In this document: piece by piece, positions 16,581-24,110 of the stretch
Numbering within the stretch: position 1 is the stretch's first letter
Layout: each line of letters starts with the position of its first letter
Origin: CALMBW01 sp963779645
GTDB lineage: Bacteria > Actinomycetota > CADDZG01 > WHSQ01
Assembly (NCBI GenBank): GCA_963779645.1
Contig: CAVZYX010000005.1
Location: 1,302,001 to 1,366,000 of the forward strand
Direction of reading: 5' to 3'
Length of the DNA: 64,000 nucleotides
The notes under the pieces: generated by a model
The model's database searches: none
What the model saw: the letters and a program-made list of their open reading frames with translations, nothing else
Told to the model about the DNA's origin: nothing
Position numbers and translations under genes: made by a program

Positions 16581-17558
16581 ATGGCGATCAGAAGCACGGT
16601 TGTGGGGTCTTACCCCAAGCCACCAGACGAAGGACAGACGTTCTCGGTCCGTAAGACGATCCAGGCTCTCGACAAAGGACAAGCTGACCTTGCCGCTCTG
16701 CACGCGGCCCAAGATGCGCTTGTGCGCGACATCATCGGCGAGCAGGAAGCTGCCGGGATCGACGTCGTCACAGACGGTCATGCGCGTTGGGAAGACATCG
16801 TCACTCCGTTCGCTCGCAAGTGGGACGGGTTCGAGATCGGCGGTTTGCTCCGCTGGTTCGACAACAACACTTACTACCGGCGTCCGGTGTGCACGGGGGC
16901 CATCGAATGGCAGGGCCCGTCGTCCGTTGCCGCATTCAACTTCGCCTCTTCCGCGGCCACCAGCTCGACGGTGAAGCAGGTCATCCCAGGCCCCGTTTCC
17001 TTCGCGCATCTCTCCGTAGACGAGCATTACGCCGACCACGAGTCGTTCGTGCTGGACATCGCAAAGGTTCTGGCGCAGGAAGCCGGCGAACTCAAAGCTG
17101 CCGGCGCTCGGATCATCCAGATCGATGAACCGGCTCTTCTAGATCACCCTGAGGACCTCGCACTGGCCAAGAAGGCTCTGGATATCGTCGTGGCGGAGTT
17201 GGACGGGATCGAAACCGTCCTCGGGACTTACTTCCTGGACGCGAAGCGGGTAGGCGCCGAACTCTTCGAGCTCCCCGTGAGTGGTTTCGCATTCGATCTG
17301 GTGTCGGCACTCGGGAACCTCGAAGTGATCAAGTCTCTCCCCGCAGGCAAGAATCTTCAGGCAGGGATCGTCGATTCGAGGAACACGAAGCTCGAGTCGG
17401 CCGATGAGTTGAGGACCTCCATAGAAAGTCTCTTGTCGATCGTCGATGCAGATCGCGTTTCGGTCGCGCCGTCGGCGGGTTTGGAGTACCTGCCACGAGA
17501 GAAAGCTCGCGCCAAATTGGAAAGACTCGGCGCCGTCGCCAAGGAAGTGGGTGCGTAG
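16581..17558 (+). CDS. MetE-like protein, N-domain type (no zinc site)
   Basis: 325 residues. It begins MAIRSTVVGSYPKP and keeps the TIM-barrel features of cobalamin-independent methionine synthase (TDGHARWEDI, IQIDEPAL near residue 180). Its C-terminal half, VLGTYFLDAKR...LPVSGFAFDLV and later VSVAPSAGLEYLP, resembles the N-terminal barrel of full-length MetE. The zinc ligands of the catalytic barrel (His-x-Cys, and Cys in NPDCGLKTR) are absent. ATG 16581 is preceded by GGGAGG. It is translated just ahead of the zinc-containing paralogue, under S-box control, so the two probably make a split methionine synthase. Confidence 0.82.
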   Translation: MAIRSTVVGSYPKPPDEGQTFSVRKTIQALDKGQADLAALHAAQDALVRDIIGEQEAAGIDVVTDGHARWEDIVTPFARKWDGFEIGGLLRWFDNNTYYRRPVCTGAIEWQGPSSVAAFNFASSAATSSTVKQVIPGPVSFAHLSVDEHYADHESFVLDIAKVLAQEAGELKAAGARIIQIDEPALLDHPEDLALAKKALDIVVAELDGIETVLGTYFLDAKRVGAELFELPVSGFAFDLVSALGNLEVIKSLPAGKNLQAGIVDSRNTKLESADELRTSIESLLSIVDADRVSVAPSAGLEYLPREKARAKLERLGAVAKEVGA

Positions 17559-18542
17559 ATGAGCAAGGTAGACCTACCCGGCCCCGGTTTGTGGACCACG
17601 TCGGTTGGCAGCATGCCCAAGCCCGACTACATCATCAAAGCGCGCAGCCAGTTTGCGAGGGGCGAGATCACGAGAGACGAGCTCACGGAGCTCGAACGCA
17701 AGGCGACGCGAGAGTGGATCGAGTTCCAGGACTCGATCGGCACCGATCTCGTGGTCGACGGCGAGCAGTATCGCGGCGACATGGTTGCTTACTTCGCGGA
17801 GGAGCTACCCGGCCTCGAGATCGGTGGGCTTGTCAGGTCGTACGGGAACCGCTATTACCGGAAGCCCATCGCGACCGGACCTATCGGTCGGGAAAAGCCG
17901 ATCACGGTCGATTGGTGGAAGTACGCGCAGTCGCTGACCGACAAGCCCGTGAAGGGCATGCTCACGGGTCCGTACACGATCTGCGACTGGTCGTTCAACG
18001 AGCACTACGCAACGCGGCGGGATTTCGTTTTGGACCTCGCCAAAGTGATCCGCGACGAAGCTCTCGACCTCGAGAAAGCCGGCGCGCGCTATATCCAGAT
18101 CGATGAACCGGCAGCATCGACGCGTATGGACGAGCTTGATCTCGTCATCGAAGCGATGGCGATCGTGACCGAGCCCTTGTCGGCACACACGCTCACCCAC
18201 ATCTGTTACGGCGACTTCCACAAGGCTTACCCGAAGATGCTCGAGATCCCGGTGGATCAGATCGATCTCGAGTTCGCCAACTCGGACTACTCGCTGCTGG
18301 AGGAGTTTTCTGACAGCCCCTTCACCAAGTACATCGGACTTGGGATCTCCGATGTCCACACCCATGAGCTCGAGTCGGTCGACGAGATGGTGGAGGGGAT
18401 CAGACGATCTTTGAAGCACATCCCGCCGGAGCGGATGTTCGTTGACCCCGACTGTGGTCTGAAGACGAGGGCCACCGATGAAGCGAAGGCGAAGCTGAGC
18501 AACATCCGGAAAGCCGTCGAGGTGGTCCGCAACGAACTCTAG
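17559..18542 (+). CDS. metE: MetE-like methionine synthase, catalytic (zinc) domain
   Basis: 327 residues, ATG directly after the stop of the partner gene. It matches the C-terminal catalytic barrel of cobalamin-independent methionine synthase: start TTSVGSMPKP, IQIDEPAAS, zinc ligands H and C in LTHICYGDF, the following Glu in IDLEFANSD, and Cys in VDPDCGLKTRA. Such stand-alone catalytic-type proteins ('core MetE') can methylate homocysteine, in some lineages using a methyl-corrinoid or other donor instead of methyl-folate. The S-box upstream supports a methionine role. The methyl donor is unknown. Confidence 0.88.
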   Translation: MSKVDLPGPGLWTTSVGSMPKPDYIIKARSQFARGEITRDELTELERKATREWIEFQDSIGTDLVVDGEQYRGDMVAYFAEELPGLEIGGLVRSYGNRYYRKPIATGPIGREKPITVDWWKYAQSLTDKPVKGMLTGPYTICDWSFNEHYATRRDFVLDLAKVIRDEALDLEKAGARYIQIDEPAASTRMDELDLVIEAMAIVTEPLSAHTLTHICYGDFHKAYPKMLEIPVDQIDLEFANSDYSLLEEFSDSPFTKYIGLGISDVHTHELESVDEMVEGIRRSLKHIPPERMFVDPDCGLKTRATDEAKAKLSNIRKAVEVVRNEL

Positions 18543-18571
18543 TCCGATTTGGGCTATTTCATAACGTAAGA

Positions 18572-18598
18572 AAAGGGGGCCGGAAGGCCCCCTTTCGC
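18572..18598 (+). terminator. Intrinsic terminator after the metE-like pair
   Basis: Ten-base-pair stem AAAGGGGGCC / GGCCCCCTTT with a GGAA loop, 30 bases after the stop. Confidence 0.85.
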
Positions 18599-18670
18599 CT
18601 CTGGGAAGCGGACTTTTCCTACCTTTGGCCTACTCAAGGCACCCCTCGGGACGCCGATACGTGAAGGGAC

Positions 18671-19513
18671 ATGACTTATCTACAGCTGGACGCGGAAAGA
18701 CTTCTCGGCATAGTCGACGGCCTGAACCGGGTCGTGGGCACCTCCCTCGACCCAGAGGAAGTTGCCGAAGCCGCTGCGCGGGTTGCCCAGGTCGTGACCG
18801 GTGCGGACGGAGCTTCTGTCGAGATCGATACCTCCGACATGCAGAAACTCGTGACCTCCGGTGTGATGGAGGGCGCACGGTCGCGTTTGTCGGTCCCGCT
18901 GTTTCACGGAACCGAGCTCGGCGAGTTGACGGTTGCCAAGACGGAAACCGATGGCTTCCAGGAGAGCGACATGGAGGCTCTAAGGCTCGTCGCCTCGGGG
19001 ATCGCTGCGCAGGTGAGCCACTCCTTGGAATACTCCAACGTTTCTTACGAGAGCCGCGTCGACGCATTGACCGGTCTGGGCAACAGGCTCGCTTTCGAAG
19101 AGCGACTCGGGTGGGAGCTTTCACGAGCCTCTCGTTACGAGGAGCCGATCAGTCTCGTCGTCTTCGACATCGATGAATTCGGCCGACTTAACGATCGTTT
19201 CGGACCCGAGGTGTGCGATCAGATCCTTGCCGATGTGGCAGGGGTGTTCGGTCAGGCACGTGCCGCCGACTCCGTGTTCCGGATCGGTGGAGATGAGTTC
19301 GCCATCATCATGCCGAATACCGCTCGCGAGGGGGCCGAGATCGCTGCGATCAGACTCGGCTGGGCCGTTGCGAACCTCCGAGAGAACGATTCGGCCATCA
19401 CGGTTTCGTCCGGTGTTGCTCAGGCAGACATACCCGATCCTCGGGTGTTCTTCGCCGACGCCGAGGCAGCACAGCGCGAGGTCAAGAACCCTCAGCGCGC
19501 AGTCTCCGCTTAG
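18671..19513 (+). CDS. GAF-GGDEF diguanylate cyclase
   Basis: 280 residues. The N-terminal ~125 residues form a GAF-like sensor (LLGIVDGLNRVVGTSLDPEEVAEAAAR; SVPLFHGTELGELTVAKTE). The C-terminal GGDEF domain starts at DALTGLGNRLAFEERL and contains the intact active site RIGGDEFAII. An RAAD motif five residues before GGDEF is a product-inhibition I-site (RxxD). It should make cyclic di-GMP from GTP. The signal sensed is unknown. An HD-GYP phosphodiesterase at 31431 could be its counterpart. It stands as a single gene between a terminator and the TPP riboswitch. Confidence 0.88.
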   Translation: MTYLQLDAERLLGIVDGLNRVVGTSLDPEEVAEAAARVAQVVTGADGASVEIDTSDMQKLVTSGVMEGARSRLSVPLFHGTELGELTVAKTETDGFQESDMEALRLVASGIAAQVSHSLEYSNVSYESRVDALTGLGNRLAFEERLGWELSRASRYEEPISLVVFDIDEFGRLNDRFGPEVCDQILADVAGVFGQARAADSVFRIGGDEFAIIMPNTAREGAEIAAIRLGWAVANLRENDSAITVSSGVAQADIPDPRVFFADAEAAQREVKNPQRAVSA

Positions 19514-19591
19514 AGACTCACCCCTACGCACTAAACCTTCCTTATCTAGTCGCGCTCCGGCTTATCTGGAGAGTAGGCTCACCGGTGTTCT

Positions 19592-19682
19592 AGCCAGGGG
19601 AGCCCATCCGGGCTGAGAGGTCGGCTCTGTGATCAGGCCGACGACCCTTGAACCTGATCGGGTTGATACCCGCGGAGGGAGG
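19592..19682 (+). ncRNA. TPP riboswitch (THI box)
   Basis: Contains the THI-box consensus in order: AGGGGAGCCC, GGGCTGAGAGG, GACCCTTGAACCTGATC, GGGTTGATACCCGCGGAGGGA. The 3' strand of P1 (GGAGGGAGG) doubles as the ribosome-binding site of the transporter start TTG 19687, which points to translational control: with thiamine pyrophosphate bound, the site is masked. A TAGGCT box at 19574-19579 is a plausible -10. Confidence 0.92.
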
Positions 19683-19686
19683 CCTC

Positions 19687-21120
19687 TTGAGCACCACCGA
19701 GCGTCAGACTGTGTCCCCTGAGACCATGGCCCCAGAAGACATGGGCATCGGCCCCGTTCCCCTCAACGAACGGCGACTTAGTGGTTTCGATCTAGGCGTG
19801 TTGTGGGGCGATCTCGGCGTAGGGGTTCTCGTTCTCGTTATCGGCGCCTACTTGGTGCCGGGGCTCGGCTTCGGTGCTGCCATGATCGCCGTGGTCATCG
19901 GCTCGATCATCGGATCGGCACTTCTCGGGTTCGGTTCCGCCGTAGGCGCGCGTCACGGCGTGCCAACGATGGTTCTCTTCCGACCGATCCTGGGTATCCG
20001 AGGCTCGTGGTTCCCGAGCGTTCTGAACGTGGTTCAACTCGTGGGGTGGACTGCGGTCGAGCTGTGGGCGATGAGTTTCATCGCAGACCTTGTGGCGAAG
20101 GAAGCGTTCGGTTTCTCGGCTCGATGGCTGTGGCTCGGGATCGCAGCAGTCGTTTGTACGTCCTTGGCTCTGTGGGGACCGGTTGGTGTCACCCGAGTGT
20201 GGATGGAACGTTTCGGCGCGTGGGTCGTCGTTGGCATCTCTGCGATCGTTACTGCATTAGTTCTGACCTCCGACGGGATCGGAGATGCACTTTCGGCCCC
20301 CGGGCTCGGTGGATTCCCAACCTTCGGGGTTGCGATCGACCTTGTTATCGCGATGCCGATCTCGTGGTTGCCTCTGGTGGCCGACTACAGCCGATTCGCT
20401 CGAAACGAACGAGGTGCGTTCTGGGGCACATCTATCGGCTATCTGATCGCAAACATCTGGCTCTATGCCCTGGGCGCCATGCTTGTCCTAGGTGAGGGGG
20501 CCGCGCCTACCCCTGAAGGGATAGGGCTGGCTATCCTTTCGGTAGCGGGGGGGTCATTAGCCGGCTTCCTGTTCCTGGCCGGCCTTCTCGTGGTTGAGAC
20601 GGATGAGGCCTTCGCCGACATCTATTCCGGGGCACTGAGCCTTCGGAACATCTTTCCCAAGGCTCCGCAGGCCACCCTCATCCTGGGGATCGCGGTCGTT
20701 GGAACGGTGCTGGCCGGCGTCTTCACCATGGAGCTCTACGAGTCGTTCCTTCTGTGGATCGGTTCGGTCTTCATCCCGCTCTTCGGGATCCTGGCTGCTC
20801 ACCACGTGCTGGATCGAAGTCACAGGATCCGCAGCGAGGACCTAGACGATCCCAAGGGCCCCTACTGGTTCACCCGCGGAGTCAACCTGAAATCGGTCCT
20901 TCCTTGGGCTGCAGGGTTCGCTCTGTACCACTGGATCGCCCCCGGCACTCTCGATTGGTGGTATCGCTTCGTGACTTCGATAGTGGGTACTCCGCTATCG
21001 GAGAAGGTGTCGTGGTTGGGCGGATCGATCCCAGCTTTCGCCGTGGCCTTCGTCTTGGCCCTTGTCCTGGGACGACGGATATCATCCGAACCCACGGAGA
21101 AAGAGAAAGGCATCTCATGA
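19687..21120 (+). CDS. cytX: NCS1-family transporter, CytX-like (thiamine precursor uptake)
   Basis: About 477 residues with some twelve hydrophobic helices; NCS1 permease (cytosine/purine/thiamine class). The region GFDLGVLWGDLGVGVLVLVIGAYL begins helix 1, and MSWLPLVADYSRFAR-like text (PISWLPLVADYSRFARNE) is the NCS1 signature. Placement directly under a TPP riboswitch makes it a CytX-type importer of hydroxymethylpyrimidine or thiamine; the substrate is inferred from this regulation. TTG 19687 is chosen because the Shine-Dalgarno sits in the riboswitch just before it; earlier starts would lie inside the riboswitch. Its stop overlaps the next ATG (ATGA). Confidence 0.85.
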   Translation: MSTTERQTVSPETMAPEDMGIGPVPLNERRLSGFDLGVLWGDLGVGVLVLVIGAYLVPGLGFGAAMIAVVIGSIIGSALLGFGSAVGARHGVPTMVLFRPILGIRGSWFPSVLNVVQLVGWTAVELWAMSFIADLVAKEAFGFSARWLWLGIAAVVCTSLALWGPVGVTRVWMERFGAWVVVGISAIVTALVLTSDGIGDALSAPGLGGFPTFGVAIDLVIAMPISWLPLVADYSRFARNERGAFWGTSIGYLIANIWLYALGAMLVLGEGAAPTPEGIGLAILSVAGGSLAGFLFLAGLLVVETDEAFADIYSGALSLRNIFPKAPQATLILGIAVVGTVLAGVFTMELYESFLLWIGSVFIPLFGILAAHHVLDRSHRIRSEDLDDPKGPYWFTRGVNLKSVLPWAAGFALYHWIAPGTLDWWYRFVTSIVGTPLSEKVSWLGGSIPAFAVAFVLALVLGRRISSEPTEKEKGIS

Positions 21121-21410
21121 AGATCGAAGCAACCTGCAATAGCTGTCAGAGGGCCTTCCTGTTGGGTCAGGTCGGACCCGAGTCGGACACTCCGGGCCGA
21201 TGCCCTTTCTGTGGCACGCGGTTCGCTCGTCACTACAACGCTCAATTGGTGGAAACCGTTGACGCTGCAGAGCTCGCGGCCGGGTACTTCCTCAAAACCC
21301 TGAATCGAGTCCAGGACATGGAAACCGGGTTCGACATCGATATCGATGAGCTGTTCGAGTCGTTGAAGAAGCAGATCCACGAGGACAGGCCCGAACCGGT
21401 CGGCAGTTAG
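21117..21410 (+). CDS. Small zinc-ribbon protein
   Basis: 97 residues from ATG 21117, overlapping the transporter stop. The N-terminus carries two CxxC pairs (CNSC at 7-10 and CPFC at about 31-34) forming a zinc ribbon, followed by a helical acidic tail. No catalytic motif is seen. Tight coupling to the cytX-like gene and to the next receiver-like gene suggests one operon, but a thiamine-related role would be speculation. Confidence 0.65.
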   Translation: MKIEATCNSCQRAFLLGQVGPESDTPGRCPFCGTRFARHYNAQLVETVDAAELAAGYFLKTLNRVQDMETGFDIDIDELFESLKKQIHEDRPEPVGS

Positions 21411-21785
21411 GTGCCTGGAAAACAGTACGTATTCGTAGTCTCGGACAACGGTCGGATACAAACCGAAGCGCGCCTCGGCTTTCCTGCCGAGGTCGATGTA
21501 GATGGAGCTTCTGACTCGAGAACGGCCTTGGAGAAACTTCTTAAGCGTCGTCCTGACGTCGTCGTAGTCGAGATCCGTACCGGGAGCGCTGGCGGTGTAG
21601 GACTAGTGCGCGATATGTCGCAGACCAGCCTCCTTAAAGATGTGCCTGTCCTGATGCTGCTCGAGCGAACTCAAGATGAGTGGCTCGCGCGTCAAGCAGG
21701 AGCAACGAAGATACTCACCCAACCCTTCGACGCAGCAACTCTTGCGACGATGGCGCTGTCGCTGATCGAAGAAGTTCACTCGTAA
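21411..21785 (+). CDS. Pseudo-receiver (response-regulator-like) protein
   Basis: 124 residues, GTG directly after the preceding stop. It has the receiver-fold rhythm: YVFVVSDNGR, then KRRPDVVVVEIRTGSAGGVGLVRDM, DVPVLMLLERTQDE, GATKILTQPFDAATLATMAL. The usual phosphoacceptor Asp after strand 3 is replaced (VVVEIRTG), the paired acidic residues are reduced, and the Lys of strand 5 has become TQP. It is therefore probably not phosphorylated in the normal way. It may be a protein-interaction module for the adjacent zinc-ribbon protein. Confidence 0.6.
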   Translation: MPGKQYVFVVSDNGRIQTEARLGFPAEVDVDGASDSRTALEKLLKRRPDVVVVEIRTGSAGGVGLVRDMSQTSLLKDVPVLMLLERTQDEWLARQAGATKILTQPFDAATLATMALSLIEEVHS

Positions 21786-21954
21786 CGCGCGTGAAAAACG
21801 CGGAAATCCGACGAAGCGCGCATCTTTCCTGGTAGGTGGGGGTTGCCCCGCGGGTAATCTCATGCTTAGAATTACAAGAATGTGATTTAGCCGCAGGAGC
21901 CGTCTAAGCGGCCAGCCAGGCCGAAGCGGTATCCGGGAGAGAGAGGCCGGGGGA

Positions 21955-22227
21955 ATGCAACGGATCACGACCAAGCTGCTTCAACCTGTCGAATGGCAGA
22001 CGAGCGCGCGTTGTTCGGAGGTCGATCCAGAGATCTTCTTCCCAGAACGCGGTGGCTCTTCGAAAGCTGCACGCGCAGTGTGCGGCGACTGTCAGGTGCG
22101 CATGCAATGTCTTGAATACGCGCTCAACAACAAAGAACAGTTCGGTATCTGGGGTGGAACATCCGAGCGCGAACGTCGTCGTTTACGACGCGAACGAACA
22201 GTTCGCAAGCTGCGCGCAGTGTCGTAA
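21955..22227 (+). CDS. WhiB-family transcriptional regulator
   Basis: 90 residues. All four cluster cysteines are present: C20, C43, C46 and C52 (CGDCQVRMQC), followed by the beta-turn GIWGGTSERERRRLRRER and a basic tail for DNA contact. It would hold a redox- or nitric-oxide-sensitive [4Fe-4S] cluster and bind the sigma factor or DNA. This family is confined to Actinobacteria and their phages and is the best taxonomic marker in the window. Which WhiB subgroup it belongs to cannot be settled by eye. Confidence 0.93.
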   Translation: MQRITTKLLQPVEWQTSARCSEVDPEIFFPERGGSSKAARAVCGDCQVRMQCLEYALNNKEQFGIWGGTSERERRRLRRERTVRKLRAVS

Positions 22228-22275
22228 ACATGTTTTCCACATTTTCTGCACACGGAAAAAAAAGCCGGTAATGCT

Positions 22276-22319
22276 TGCACCTTGTGCATTAATCAGGCCT
22301 AATTACACGTTGAACGTGT
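22276..22319. promoter_or_regulatory. Pair of short palindromes in the whiB / histone-like intergenic region
   Basis: TGCAC-CTT-GTGCA at 22276-22288 and ACACGTT-G-AACGTGT at 22305-22319 lie in an AT-rich stretch between whiB (stop 22227) and the next start at 22399. Their spacing and symmetry suit protein operators. A third inverted repeat (GAGATC / GATCTC) lies near 22350-22367. No terminator is evident in this gap. Confidence 0.4.
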
Positions 22320-22398
22320 GTTTGTGCTGCGCGTTCATGCGTTAAGGGATCGAGATCGAAGCAGATCTCGCCGAGCACGGTGAATGGAGGTGTGGGGA

Positions 22399-22826
22399 GT
22401 GGCTGCTAAGAAGACGACGAGACGGAAGACGACTCGTAAGCCTGCGGCTCGTAAGTCGACGGCACGCAAGTCCACCGCGCGTAAGCCGGCGGCACGCAAG
22501 AAGACCGCAGCGCGCAAGCCAGCGCGTCGTAAGAAGACCACCGCGCGTAAGCCGGCGGCACGCAAGAAGACCGCAGCGCGCAAGCCAGCGCGTCGTAAGA
22601 AGACCACCGCGGTAAGCCGGCGGCACGTAAGAAGACCGCAGCACGTAAGCCAGCGCGTCGGAAGAAGACCACCGCGCGTAAGCCTGCGGCTCGGAAGAAG
22701 ACCACGCGGAAGAAGACAGCTGCGCGCAAGCCAGCGCGTCGGAAGACTGCTGCGCGTAAGCCAGCAGCTCGGAAGAAGACAGCTGCACGCAAGCCAGCGC
22801 GGCGGAAGACCACGCGCAGGAAGTAA
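22399..22826 (+). CDS. Lysine/alanine/arginine-rich histone H1-like protein (apparent frameshift)
   Basis: Low-complexity basic protein built on repeats such as KPAARKKTAARKPARRK, like bacterial histone H1/HU-tail proteins that coat DNA. GTG 22399 follows GGAGG at 22387-22391. The first frame reads cleanly to about base 22610, where ACCGCGGTAAG replaces the recurring ACCGCGCGTAAG (one base short); from there the repeat continues in the next frame to TAA at 22824-22826. Repaired, it would have about 142 residues. Left as written, the first frame runs on with a non-repetitive tail past the facing gene's stop. Either a sequence error or slippage in the repeats; both halves keep perfect repeat coding, so I favour one gene. 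Confidence 0.7.
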
Positions 22827-22828
22827 GG

Positions 22829-23683
22829 CTAGCGATCCAAAGCTGATTGTAAGGAGCGGCCCGGCGACATCAATAGCCGGGCCGCTTCCGCGTTCGGGTT
22901 CGGCATAAGACTCTCGGGAACCAGTCCGACGATCTCGGTTGCAGTGACTCCTCCACGCGATCCCAGCAGACCCGTCACCGCTTCGAACGCAGCGTCGATA
23001 CCAACATCGCGTGGTGTTGTGAGGTTCATCGACACCTGTGAAGTGGATCCATCTATAGGAAGGCCAAGGGCGCGAACCCCTTTTAATCCCCCCGAGCGTT
23101 CTCTGATGGCTGCGGCGATCTGTGTAGCGACGTCGAGACCCGCCTCGATGAACACGTTGAATGCGATAAGCACATCCCTCGCTCCCACGCAGACGACGCC
23201 ACTCGCAGGGTCGATCTCCGACGGCCCACGATCTGCGGGCAACGTGGTAACTCGATCGATCAGGCCGCCGAGGCCGCCTCGACGGAGCTCGGGAAGTTCC
23301 AACCCTCTGCCCGAGGCCATGGCATAGAAGTAGACGGGAAGCCCCGCCTCCTCGGCGATCCGGGATCCACATTCGTGGGCGGCGGCGATCGCTTCCTCTA
23401 TCGATCCCTCGTGAGGGACGAAAGGACAGACGTCGAGGGCGCCGATGCGTGGATGGATCCCCTCGTGTGTTCGGAGGTCGATCGATCGATCGGCCGCGAT
23501 CGCGAGTGCGACCATCGCCGAGATCTCGCTTGCGGTCTCGCCCGCACCGGTGATAACCGAGCGGTTGTGGCGGGTGTCGCTGTGGACGTCTAGCACCCTC
23601 GTTCCCGATGCTGAGACGCTGCTGGTTAGCCGCTTCAGTACCTCGCCCGAGCGGCCCTCCGAGACGTTAGGGATCACGATCAT
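22829..23683 (-). CDS. ftcD: Glutamate formiminotransferase-like protein (FTCD N-terminal type)
   Basis: 284 residues. Begins MIVIPNVSEGR, the family signature, with the folate/formiminoglutamate-site features DVHSDTRHNRSVIT (catalytic-type His) and the HEGIHPRIGALDVCPFVP block. The C-terminal domain has GVRALGLPIDG and QVSMNLTTP. The enzyme moves a formimino (or formyl) group from glutamate to tetrahydrofolate in histidine breakdown. No cyclodeaminase domain or hut genes are nearby, so it may serve in general one-carbon metabolism. The start at 23683 is chosen because upstream codons have no homology. It converges with the histone-like gene, two bases apart. Confidence 0.85.
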   Translation of the reverse strand: MIVIPNVSEGRSGEVLKRLTSSVSASGTRVLDVHSDTRHNRSVITGAGETASEISAMVALAIAADRSIDLRTHEGIHPRIGALDVCPFVPHEGSIEEAIAAAHECGSRIAEEAGLPVYFYAMASGRGLELPELRRGGLGGLIDRVTTLPADRGPSEIDPASGVVCVGARDVLIAFNVFIEAGLDVATQIAAAIRERSGGLKGVRALGLPIDGSTSQVSMNLTTPRDVGIDAAFEAVTGLLGSRGGVTATEIVGLVPESLMPNPNAEAARLLMSPGRSLQSALDR

Positions 23684-23711
23684 AGAGTTCAAGCGGTTAC
23701 CGTAGTGGTCT

Positions 23712-24110
23712 ATGACCGAGTACGGATACACCATCCGCGTGCCCGAGGGGTACGACGAAGCGGTGGTCAGATCGAGGCTCGCTTTCCGCGGGGAAGGCTT
23801 CTCTATCCTTTCTGAGATGCATATCGGCGGGATGTTGGGAGCCGAGGCCGGCGACGAGCGTCAATACCTCATCATGGGCGTCTGGAACGATTCCGTCGCA
23901 GATCGACGGATCGGTTCTGACCTGCGCGTCGCCGTTCATCTGCCCTGCAACCTCGTGGTGCAAGAGGAAGGTTCAGGCGCCCTCGTGGCTGCCCTTGACC
24001 CTCTCGACTCCCTGGAGCCGGCGGATGAGCCTTCTGTCGAAGCGACCGAGGCAGCTCGCTCCGCTCTAACTCGGGTCCTGCAGAGGATCGCGACCCCGGA
24101 GGCCAAGTGA
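23712..24110 (+). CDS. DUF302 domain protein
   Basis: 132 residues. The pattern YGYTIRVPEGYDEAVVRSRLAFRGEGFSILSEMHIGGML then NLVVQEEGSGALVAALDPL matches DUF302, a small alpha/beta domain of unknown role often found with sulfur or redox proteins. It is divergent from the ftcD-like gene (28 bases apart) and overlaps the start of the PucR-type regulator (GTGA), so these two are coexpressed. The C-terminal ~30 residues are extra helix. Confidence 0.8.
   Translation: MTEYGYTIRVPEGYDEAVVRSRLAFRGEGFSILSEMHIGGMLGAEAGDERQYLIMGVWNDSVADRRIGSDLRVAVHLPCNLVVQEEGSGALVAALDPLDSLEPADEPSVEATEAARSALTRVLQRIATPEAK

Noticed and set aside
19648..19687. TTG at 19648 as start of the CytX-like gene
   Set aside because: It lies inside the TPP riboswitch core (CCTTGAACCTGATC); TTG 19687 follows the ribosome-binding site.
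22335..23372. Long minus-strand open frame opposite the lysine-rich repeat and the ftcD-like gene
   Set aside because: It is a shadow: rich in alternating LRA/VFL repeats that mirror KPAARKK codons, and it covers two genes with clear homology in other frames.
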